Positions 16,405-20,751 of a DNA stretch of 21,157 nt are shown here, one piece after another. The DNA lies in the IMG/VR virus record IMGVR_UViG_3300009180_000262, positions 1 through 21,157 of that record; one strand, 5' to 3'. The notes under the pieces were generated by a model. It saw only the letters and a program-made list of their open reading frames with translations, was not told the origin of the DNA and did not search any database. A program made the translations under genes and the position numbers. Numbering within the stretch: the stretch's first letter is position 1; every line of letters begins with the position of its first letter. Origin of the DNA: a virus.

Positions 16405-16584
16405 TTAAGCTGTAATGATGCCAGCATCAATTAATGAACGTGCTGTACGACCAAACCAGCCTTGAAGATTCCATGCCAAACCAGTATCAACCAGATATTG
16501 CCATGCTGCAATTGCTTGATCTTCTGATTCTGCTTCAATGAAGCCTTCTGCGATACCAATTGCTTCGTATTGTGTTAATTCCAT
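16405..16584 (-). CDS. Small conserved-type phage protein (59 aa)
   Basis: 59 residues beginning [20 protein letters not shown]. The pattern [18 protein letters not shown], then [18 protein letters not shown], is one I recall from numerous unrelated phages, always as a short uncharacterised gene. It looks like a two- to three-helix acidic protein. AGGAGAAGTAAA directly precedes ATG 16584, confirming the start. It is the first gene after the candidate leftward promoter at 16651-16678 and so may be among the most strongly transcribed genes of that unit. Confidence 0.78.
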   Translation of the reverse strand: MELTQYEAIGIAEGFIEAESEDQAIAAWQYLVDTGLAWNLQGWFGRTARSLIDAGIITA

Positions 16585-16650
16585 TTTACTTCTCCTTTAG
16601 CGTTTAATTTATTGATCGGTAGCAAGTAGATTTAAATCACCGATGTAGTA

Positions 16651-16678
16651 ACTATACTCTTATTATTTATTAATGCAA
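16651..16678 (-). promoter_or_regulatory. Candidate leftward early promoter P2
   Basis: On the minus strand TTGCAT (16678-16673) and TATAGT (16656-16651) are separated by 16 bases, and GAG immediately precedes the -10 box. The arrangement matches the other leftward candidate at 20272-20299 almost exactly. It would drive the genes 16584 to 15452. The expected transcript start falls about 60 bases ahead of ATG 16584. Confidence 0.62.
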
Positions 16679-16719
16679 CACTTTTTTATTAAATAGTTTA
16701 AATTATTTTGTAAATATTA

Positions 16720-16748
16720 ACTAATAGTTGATTATTAGTGCTTTTTTT
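16720..16748 (+). terminator. Terminator-like hairpin upstream of pqqA
   Basis: Perfect 7-bp inverted arms ACTAATA (16720-16726) and TATTAGT (16733-16739), loop GTTGAT, then GC and seven T residues on the plus strand. The stem is AT-rich, so it is weak. A further pair, GTTTAAA (16696-16702) and TTTAAAC (16746-16752), encloses it and could compete for the T tract. It lies upstream of the candidate pqqA promoter and might insulate pqqA from rightward antisense transcription. Confidence 0.45.
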
Positions 16749-16778
16749 AAACTTAATTCATGATAATGCTTAGAAACT

Positions 16779-16808
16779 TTGTGTGTAATAAATAGCCAAA
16801 TGTATACA
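16779..16808 (+). promoter_or_regulatory. Candidate pqqA promoter
   Basis: TTGTGT (16779-16784) and TATACA (16803-16808) with an 18-base spacer form a weak sigma70-type promoter. It would give a leader of about 30 bases carrying the AGGAGA ribosome binding site at 16835-16840. A closer TATAAA at 16825-16830 would start transcription inside that site, so this one is preferred. Confidence 0.4.
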
Positions 16809-16826
16809 TATACACAATGACGTGTA
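16801..16826 (+). promoter_or_regulatory. Overlapping inverted repeats, candidate operator for pqqA
   Basis: TGTATA-CA-TATACA (16801-16814) is a perfect 6-bp-arm palindrome over the candidate -10 box. TACAC-AATGAC-GTGTA (16811-16826) is a second, overlapping one with 5-bp arms, just at the expected transcript start. Two palindromes stacked on a promoter suggest a regulator binding site. The protein is unknown; one of the two nearby winged-helix proteins is a candidate. Confidence 0.4.
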
Positions 16827-16846
16827 TAAATTTTAGGAGATCTATC

Positions 16847-16918
16847 ATGTGGACAAAACCAGCAGCTACTGAAATGCGTTTCGGCTTTGAAGTAACTATG
16901 TACGTTTGCAATCGCTAG
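16847..16918 (+). CDS. pqqA: PqqA, pyrroloquinoline quinone precursor peptide
   Basis: A complete 23-residue peptide that starts [14 protein letters not shown] and continues EVTMYVCNR. PqqA is the ribosomal precursor of PQQ: PqqE (radical SAM), with the chaperone PqqD, crosslinks the Glu and Tyr of the E-x3-Y motif, and PqqB, PqqC and a protease finish the cofactor. Here Glu15 and Tyr19 are intact, and length and flanks (MWTKP start, GFEVTMY core, NR end) match bacterial PqqA. Position 21 is Cys where the family usually has Ala or Ser. AGGAGA is six bases before the ATG. No other pqq gene is in the window, so host PqqB-E would be required. It is the sole plus-strand gene between minus-strand genes, with its own flanking signals. 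PQQ serves methanol and other quinoprotein dehydrogenases, so a methylotrophic host is likely. Confidence 0.93.
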   Translation: MWTKPAATEMRFGFEVTMYVCNR

Positions 16919-16949
16919 ACAAACAGGGGATTAACCATCCCCTATCTAG
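16915..16949. terminator. Hairpin between pqqA and the convergent leftward operon
   Basis: Inner arms AGGGGAT (16925-16931) and ATCCCCT (16937-16943) with a 5-base loop, plus outer arms CTAGA (16915-16919) and TCTAG (16945-16949). It overlaps the stop codons of both convergent genes. On the minus strand the stem is followed by GTTTGTCT, a modest T-rich tail, so it fits a terminator of the leftward transcript best. On the plus strand there is no T run, though the hairpin could protect the pqqA message. Confidence 0.6.
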
Positions 16950-17046
16950 CATCCCATATATCAAGTATTGTCAGCCACAATATAGCGAACCATATCCATA
17001 TTGGTGCGGTAATAAGCAGTAAGAATAGTTTAGTCTTTAGTTTCAT
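16942..17046 (-). CDS. Tiny single-pass membrane peptide (34 aa)
   Basis: 34 residues, MKLKTKLFLLLITAPIWIWF and onward to DIWDAR. A basic N-terminus then about 22 hydrophobic and aromatic residues makes one membrane segment. The ATG at 17046 lies inside the end of the preceding gene (17-base overlap), so translation is likely coupled; no separate strong ribosome binding site is seen. Its stop falls in the hairpin at 16915-16949. Function unknown. Small phage membrane peptides often modulate host envelope or lysis processes; this is only an analogy. Confidence 0.55.
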   Translation of the reverse strand: MKLKTKLFLLLITAPIWIWFAILWLTILDIWDAR

Positions 17047-17323
17047 AGTGTGACTTGTCTGGAAATCCATCTCCATTAGCACCAATAGCATCAATCCTGC
17101 TCTCATTCCAGTTAAGTGGGCATCCTGTCCATGCACATTCTTGAGTGCTTGCTAAACCTTTTCCACATATCTTGCACAATGGATCACTCATTACAACTGG
17201 TGGCTTCCATCCGCCATTAGTCTTTTTTTTCTCACCAAAGATACGATCAAATGCTTCTGATCCCTTATCACTTAATAAGCGTGATACTAAAGCATCCCCA
17301 GTTACGTCATTAATTCCTGCCAT
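17030..17323 (-). CDS. Cys4 zinc-finger-like small protein
   Basis: 97 residues beginning MAGINDVTGDALVSRLLSDK. Cysteines at 50, 53, 63 and 68 (CKIC, then C-x4-C) suggest a small zinc-binding site. The N-terminal ~30 residues are helical and the C-terminus acidic. GGAG lies seven bases before the ATG, and the start overlaps the upstream winged-helix gene by 14 bases. Placed in an early operon with DNA-handling and regulatory genes, a nucleic-acid or protein adaptor role is plausible, but none is established. Confidence 0.72.
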   Translation of the reverse strand: MAGINDVTGDALVSRLLSDKGSEAFDRIFGEKKKTNGGWKPPVVMSDPLCKICGKGLASTQECAWTGCPLNWNESRIDAIGANGDGFPDKSHYETKD

Positions 17324-17723
17324 AATATCTCCTCACATAATAAATCTTGCTTAAACTCACATCTAAATCAATTGCTACTATTTTTGGAACTTGACTAGAC
17401 AATTTACTTAATACGATTGATACAAAGTCCTCACCAAGTTTTTTTAATGGCTTATACGGCTTCCTACTAGGCTCTTTGATGTATTTTTTTGGTGTATATT
17501 CACTAAAAGATTCGTAGTGTGTCATCATCTTGCCAATTGACGGAAGTCTTGATTCTTTAACCATGTATTCATTACTCAGCTTTAATAGCAATAATCTTAT
17601 ATACGCAATAGACAATCCTGTGGCTTCTTTGATCTGTTGCATTGATGCTGGGTTGTTATAAATGTAATTACAGACATTACTTTTATTCATCTCACCACTA
17701 TCGTGCTGTGTCTTTGCACTCAT
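17310..17723 (-). CDS. Winged-helix DNA-binding-type protein A
   Basis: 137 residues if ATG 17723 is used, which overlaps the upstream stop as ATGA. Residues ~16-60 (NVCNYIYNNPASMQQIKEAT, GLSIAYIRLLLLKLSNEYMV) read as a winged helix-turn-helix with a recognition helix around 37-49. A second helical, HTH-like stretch lies near the C-terminus (VPKIVAIDLDVSLSKIYYVR). The middle is basic and Pro/Lys-rich (YTPKKYIKEPSRKPYKPLKK). It is probably a transcription regulator acting on phage or host promoters. It is coupled to a second winged-helix gene, suggesting a regulatory pair. No named family recognised. Confidence 0.7.
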   Translation of the reverse strand: MSAKTQHDSGEMNKSNVCNYIYNNPASMQQIKEATGLSIAYIRLLLLKLSNEYMVKESRLPSIGKMMTHYESFSEYTPKKYIKEPSRKPYKPLKKLGEDFVSIVLSKLSSQVPKIVAIDLDVSLSKIYYVRRYYGRN

Positions 17724-18169
17724 GCTGATTCCCACATTGAGAATGAACTGCCGATTCCTCTGTATGAACTCTTGCTGCTAAGTCTTGACACTTCAACTCT
17801 CTTGTCCAGCCTACGAATGATTCGCAAGTTTGGGTTAGCTTGCATTGCTGCCAGATCACTTGCATATCTCTTTGTATATTCTTTTCTCTCTTGATCAGAT
17901 ACTCCAAGTTCATCTTCTGTCTTGGCAATGTATGGTTTATCACTCTGACGATAAAGATTGTTCCACTTTCCTGTTGCTTTATTAATAATCTTGGTTGAAA
18001 CAATGTGACCACGAGCAGCTAGTGTGTTTAGGTGATTCTTAATTAATGCTTCACCTAAATTTAAAATGTTGTTAATCTCTGGCAATTTCATAACTTCGTT
18101 ACCAATAGCATCAAATATTGCTTGTCTATTATTTTCTGCTTTTAGCATTATTTCTTTTCTTGTTGGCAT
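17720..18169 (-). CDS. Winged-helix DNA-binding-type protein B
   Basis: 149 residues from ATG 18169 (MPTRKEIMLKAENNRQAIFD), chosen because GGAG lies seven bases before it. Residues ~12-65 (AIFDAIGNEVMKLPEINNIL, NLGEALIKNHLNTLAARGHI) form a winged HTH with the recognition helix around 45-58. RKEYTKRYASDLAAMQANPN follows, a helical region, then a basic C-terminus. Its stop overlaps the start of winged-helix protein A. The stretch before it (18170-18274) holds an inverted repeat at 18235-18249 which might be its target. A regulator of early transcription is the likely role. Confidence 0.72.
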   Translation of the reverse strand: MPTRKEIMLKAENNRQAIFDAIGNEVMKLPEINNILNLGEALIKNHLNTLAARGHIVSTKIINKATGKWNNLYRQSDKPYIAKTEDELGVSDQERKEYTKRYASDLAAMQANPNLRIIRRLDKRVEVSRLSSKSSYRGIGSSFSMWESA

Positions 18170-18234
18170 TTTTCTTCTCCAAAAATGGGATGGGCTACTC
18201 ACGCTGGTTGATAGATTTTGCACAATATATCATG

Positions 18235-18249
18235 GTCTGACTTTCAGAC
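18235..18249. promoter_or_regulatory. Inverted repeat in the ssb to winged-helix gap
   Basis: GTCTGA-CTT-TCAGAC, perfect 6-bp arms with a 3-base centre, is the only marked structure in the 105-base gap between ssb and the regulator gene. There is no T run after it in either direction, so an operator or RNA-processing hairpin is more likely than a terminator. Confidence 0.4.
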
Positions 18250-18274
18250 TAATTAACGCTTTTACCCATGTTCT

Positions 18275-18664
18275 TTAAAACGGAATATCTGATTCAATTT
18301 CATCTAGTGGTTGATTCTGGTATCCGTTTGCTTTGCTGGCTTCTCTTGGTGCTGAATCTTTCTTACCTAGCAGAGTTACGTTGTTCACCAAGCACTCTAA
18401 AGACGATTTATTTGATCCATCCTTAGCAACATATTCATTCAAAGAAATCTCGCCTGTAATCGCTACCTGTGATCCTTTATTGAGCATTGGTGCAAGTGTT
18501 TCACCACGTTTACCAATAATGTTGCAACGTAGCCATGTCGTTTTCTTTCTATCACCATAACCAGATGACAAGGCAAAGCTAAAACTTGCAATGGCTGTAC
18601 CTTCTTTAGTGAAGCGAACTTCTGCATCTGATCCGATGTTGCCTACTGCGTTTAAGTTATTCAT
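18275..18664 (-). CDS. ssb: Single-stranded DNA-binding protein
   Basis: 129 residues. The OB-fold signature is clear: MNNLNAVGNIGSDAEVRFTK, then GTAIASFSFALSSG, TTWLRCNIIGKRGETLAPML, KGSQVAITGEISLNEY and NNVTLLG. A Gly/Gln-poor linker follows and the acidic C-terminal tip ends DIPF, the standard SSB docking tail for partner proteins. It coats single-stranded DNA during replication and recombination. Its ATG overlaps the stop of the small gene before it (ATGA), and the annealing protein gene lies one gene upstream, forming a recombination/replication unit. Slightly shorter than typical bacterial SSB, as common in phages. Confidence 0.95.
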   Translation of the reverse strand: MNNLNAVGNIGSDAEVRFTKEGTAIASFSFALSSGYGDRKKTTWLRCNIIGKRGETLAPMLNKGSQVAITGEISLNEYVAKDGSNKSSLECLVNNVTLLGKKDSAPREASKANGYQNQPLDEIESDIPF

Positions 18665-18792
18665 TTGTTGCCTTTCTTAATTATAGTTGCTAATAAATAC
18701 TTGTTGCCTAAGTATTGAATTGCTGCTTTCAATTTGTTTTCATGCTCTTTGTTTAGAAGAGTTGTCATTCCGTATAGTGATGTGATAATCAT
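18661..18792 (-). CDS. Small coupled ORF between annealing protein and ssb
   Basis: 43 residues (MIITSLYGMTTLLNKEHENK, then LKAAIQYLGNKYLLATIIKK). The ATG uses the last base of the upstream stop (TAATG) and its stop overlaps the ssb start (ATGA), so it is tightly locked between two real genes. A second start at Met9 is possible and would give 35 residues. Helical and basic; no motif recognised. Coupling suggests a true gene acting alongside SSB and the annealing protein. Confidence 0.6.
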   Translation of the reverse strand: MIITSLYGMTTLLNKEHENKLKAAIQYLGNKYLLATIIKKGNK

Positions 18793-19403
18793 TATTTACC
18801 TTTCAATGATTCAGCGTGTTTTTTAAGTGTGCTGCGTGTCTTGCTATCCAATAAAGTCCATACAGCGAGTTTCTCTTCATTGAGTAATGTTGTCGTTTTC
18901 CCATAAGCATCCTCAATGTGTCCACCAGCAACATCACCAATAATATCAATTGCAAGGTCTTTAATAAACTGTTGTGATTCCTCATCTAAATTCTCCATTG
19001 CACCAGCCGTAGGTGTGATTGCTTTTGGTGCTTGTACTTTATCTTCCTCTGGTACATCTTCACCAGCATAAATGTACAAACCTAGACCATGTAATGCAAT
19101 TGCTTTAGCTAGGCATCGCTGCATCGCTGTATTGACTGCCATGCTGTCTGGGTTAGGGATACTCTTGTTCCTATAATCCATAACTGGCAACTGAGATGTC
19201 ATGGATTTACCGAACGCTGTTACTGTACAGAACACCATCAAGGTTTCACCAAACTTAACTGGCTCACCATAAGACCATGTTGCTGCTGGATCTTGCATCA
19301 GTAACTGGTCAACTGCCCATGCCCATGACAGGTAAGTAAGATTGTTTTTCTTCTCTGTATGTGCGTTTACGTTAATTGCTCTTAATACTTGATAATTACT
19401 CAC
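18792..19403 (-). CDS. DUF1071-type single-strand annealing protein (Sak3-like)
   Basis: 203 residues. The sequence NLTYLSWAWAVDQLL near the N-terminus, VMDYRNKSIPNPDSMAVNTA, then MQRCLAKAIALHGLGLYIYA and GEDVPEE form the diagnostic core of the DUF1071 family, which has been grouped with phage single-strand annealing recombinases (Sak3-type). Such proteins anneal SSB-covered strands during phage recombination and genome maintenance. The C-terminal ~75 residues are helical and less conserved. The start is GTG at 19403 with AGGAG six bases ahead; the family-like start MSNYQVLRAINVNAHTEKK supports it. SSB is encoded two genes downstream, consistent with partnership. Confidence 0.88.
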   Translation of the reverse strand: MSNYQVLRAINVNAHTEKKNNLTYLSWAWAVDQLLMQDPAATWSYGEPVKFGETLMVFCTVTAFGKSMTSQLPVMDYRNKSIPNPDSMAVNTAMQRCLAKAIALHGLGLYIYAGEDVPEEDKVQAPKAITPTAGAMENLDEESQQFIKDLAIDIIGDVAGGHIEDAYGKTTTLLNEEKLAVWTLLDSKTRSTLKKHAESLKGK

Positions 19404-19412
19404 TCTGTTCTC

Positions 19413-19634
19413 CTAATTAAAAATAATATCTTTATTGTCAAAAGTTTCTACAACCCACTCTGTAAAGTTATCACCAAAGTTTTCTAACATCCACTCTTCG
19501 TTATGTGCTTTTGGTTCATTGCTCAACATATGATCCCAGAACTGTTCGTTATACTTATCTTCCATTGCATTCCAGTCAATAGAATCAATAAAACGTTCTA
19601 GATCAAATTCTGCTTGAAATTGTTGTTCACTCAT
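19413..19634 (-). CDS. Small acidic protein
   Basis: 73 residues from ATG 19634 (MSEQQFQAEFDLERFIDSID), which overlaps the upstream stop as ATGA; a start two codons earlier is in frame but lacks that coupling. The sequence is strongly acidic and rich in Trp and Phe (DKYNEQFWDHMLSNEPKAHN, NFTEWVVETFDNKDIIF). Acidic early phage proteins of this type can mimic DNA or bind host enzymes, but there is no evidence here beyond composition. It sits directly before the annealing protein gene. Confidence 0.68.
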   Translation of the reverse strand: MSEQQFQAEFDLERFIDSIDWNAMEDKYNEQFWDHMLSNEPKAHNEEWMLENFGDNFTEWVVETFDNKDIIFN

Positions 19635-19732
19635 TCCCATCCCCTAACCTTAGCTATTATACCAGCTATTACAAATACGGCACAGATTATTGCACCACCT
19701 AAACAAAGTATTAATAAATTATCAAGCATCAT
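19631..19732 (-). CDS. Tiny single-pass membrane peptide (33 aa)
   Basis: 33 residues: MMLDNLLILCLGGAIICAVF, then VIAGIIAKVRGWE. About 25 hydrophobic residues make one membrane helix followed by a short basic tail. AGGAG is three bases before the first ATG (19732) and six before the second (19729), either of which may be used. The stop overlaps the next gene's start as ATGA. Function unknown; the second such membrane peptide in this operon. Confidence 0.62.
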   Translation of the reverse strand: MMLDNLLILCLGGAIICAVFVIAGIIAKVRGWE

Positions 19733-19738
19733 ATTCTC

Positions 19739-19900
19739 CTATATTCCAACCCATTTAACCAAACCAGCAAGATGTTTTTCTTGTTCAAGAAACTTTACTT
19801 TATCTTCTGGAAACTGTAAATCAAACCATAATTCTTGAGCAATATCTTCTGGCAGCACTATGATTTTGTCATTCTCTTCGTCTGTATATTCATCACACAT
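19739..19900 (-). CDS. Small acidic hypothetical protein (53 aa)
   Basis: 53 residues beginning MCDEYTDEENDKIIVLPEDI and ending LAGLVKWVGI. GGAG lies six bases before ATG 19900, and the stop lies a few bases before the start of the membrane peptide. The N-terminal ~12 residues are very acidic; the rest is helical with aromatic residues. No family recognised. Confidence 0.68.
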   Translation of the reverse strand: MCDEYTDEENDKIIVLPEDIAQELWFDLQFPEDKVKFLEQEKHLAGLVKWVGI

Positions 19901-19909
19901 AATTATCTC

Positions 19910-20233
19910 CTATTCGTTGCTATAACCAAGTTTTTGATTCTCACGATACTGTGCATCGCTGCAAGCAATATTGTGAGCTAGTTCTTCCGTGTATCCAGCA
20001 GCTAGGTATCTATCCTTATCTGCTGCAAACAATCTCTTGTACTCTTTTAACTCTGCTGCATCATTGTCAGCCTTAAGTTCTGCTGTAGCTGCACGAAGGA
20101 TTGCACGATGTGCTTCTAACTCTTCCTTGATGCGTTTATCTTCTGCATCACGAGCTGCATAAAATGCAACCATGTCAGCTTTACGTTTTGCAACTTGTTC
20201 TGGTGTATTAAAGTATTCATCCCAATCAAACAT
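19910..20233 (-). CDS. First gene of the leftward operon, helical protein
   Basis: 107 residues beginning MFDWDEYFNTPEQVAKRKAD. Nearly all helical and highly charged (AARDAEDKRIKEELEAHRAI, TAELKADNDAAELKEYKRLF), consistent with a coiled coil. AAGGAG precedes the ATG by seven bases. It is the first gene after the promoter at 20272-20299 and would be expressed earliest. No known family; coiled-coil early proteins often act by binding a host factor, which is speculation here. Confidence 0.72.
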   Translation of the reverse strand: MFDWDEYFNTPEQVAKRKADMVAFYAARDAEDKRIKEELEAHRAILRAATAELKADNDAAELKEYKRLFAADKDRYLAAGYTEELAHNIACSDAQYRENQKLGYSNE

Positions 20234-20271
20234 TTTTTTCTCCTTGTGTTAATATGTAGTGCATGAATAGA

Positions 20272-20299
20272 ACTATACTCCAATAAAAAAGTATTGCAA
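20272..20299 (-). promoter_or_regulatory. Candidate leftward early promoter P1
   Basis: Minus strand TTGCAA (20299-20294), 16-base spacer, TATAGT (20277-20272), with GAG just before the -10 box. Identical layout to P2 at 16651-16678. TTGCA (20294-20298) and TGCAA (20308-20312) form an inverted repeat over the -35 region, a possible operator. It would drive the operon from ATG 20233 leftward. Confidence 0.65.
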
Positions 20300-20354
20300 T
20301 AACCAAATGCAATTATTTCACAAATATATGATTGTTTTTTTAAATGGATAACAA

Positions 20355-20696
20355 ATGATACATAAGAAAACTAAATACAATAATAAAATCACAAAGTTAG
20401 ATGGCATAAAGTTTCACTCACGCAAAGAATCTGTGCGCTATGGACAGCTAAAAGTATATGAAAAAGGTGGATTAATCTCTGATCTGCGCTTACAAGTTTC
20501 GTATGAACTGATCCCAAAGCTGGTGATTAATGGTAAGGCTGAGAGAGCCATCAAGTACATCGCAGACTTTGTTTACTTTGACACAGTACATAAGGTAGAA
20601 GTAGTTGAGGATGTCAAGGGAATGATTACAGATATATTTAAGCTGAAATATAGGCTGATGAAATTAATTCACAATATTGATATAAAAATAACTTGA
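20355..20696 (+). CDS. DUF1064-type phage nuclease-like protein
   Basis: 113 residues. The pattern KYNNKITKLDGIKFHSRKES, GQLKVYEKGGLISDLRLQVS, then KAERAIKYIADFVYFDTVHK and VEVVEDVKGMITDIFKLKYR matches DUF1064, a phage family with a PD-(D/E)XK-like core: Glu24, Asp70 and the EDVKG segment (Asp-x-Lys) are the candidate active-site residues. Members are thought to be endonucleases or Holliday-junction-type resolvases in phage replication. Length is close to the family norm. The ribosome binding site is weak. It is the first plus-strand gene of the rightward module, divergent from P1. Confidence 0.8.
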   Translation: MIHKKTKYNNKITKLDGIKFHSRKESVRYGQLKVYEKGGLISDLRLQVSYELIPKLVINGKAERAIKYIADFVYFDTVHKVEVVEDVKGMITDIFKLKYRLMKLIHNIDIKIT

Positions 20697-20722
20697 CATA
20701 TATATAAATGTATTGCGATAAT
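20693..20722 (+). promoter_or_regulatory. Candidate rightward promoter for the replication gene
   Basis: A consensus TTGACA (20693-20698) and GATAAT (20717-20722) are separated by 18 bases, overlapping the end of the DUF1064 gene. A direct repeat GCGAT-AAT-GCGAT overlaps the -10 box, a possible regulator site. It would start a leader of about 20 bases before the GGAG at 20742-20745. Confidence 0.68.
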
Positions 20723-20751
20723 GCGATCACATTACTTACTCGGAGAAAATA

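Noticed and set aside
16825-16830. TATAAA as the -10 box of pqqA
   Set aside because: A start 6-8 bases downstream would fall in or after the AGGAGA ribosome binding site, making a leader without a usable site; the TATACA at 16803-16808 fits better.
16915-16949. A classical Rho-independent terminator for pqqA
   Set aside because: The hairpin is good, but no T run follows on the plus strand. The T-rich tail is on the minus strand, so it is recorded as a hairpin better suited to the leftward transcript.
20294-20312. TTGCA...TGCAA inverted repeat as an attachment site
   Set aside because: No integrase gene or tRNA fragment is present in the window; the repeat overlaps the P1 -35 box and is more simply an operator or chance.
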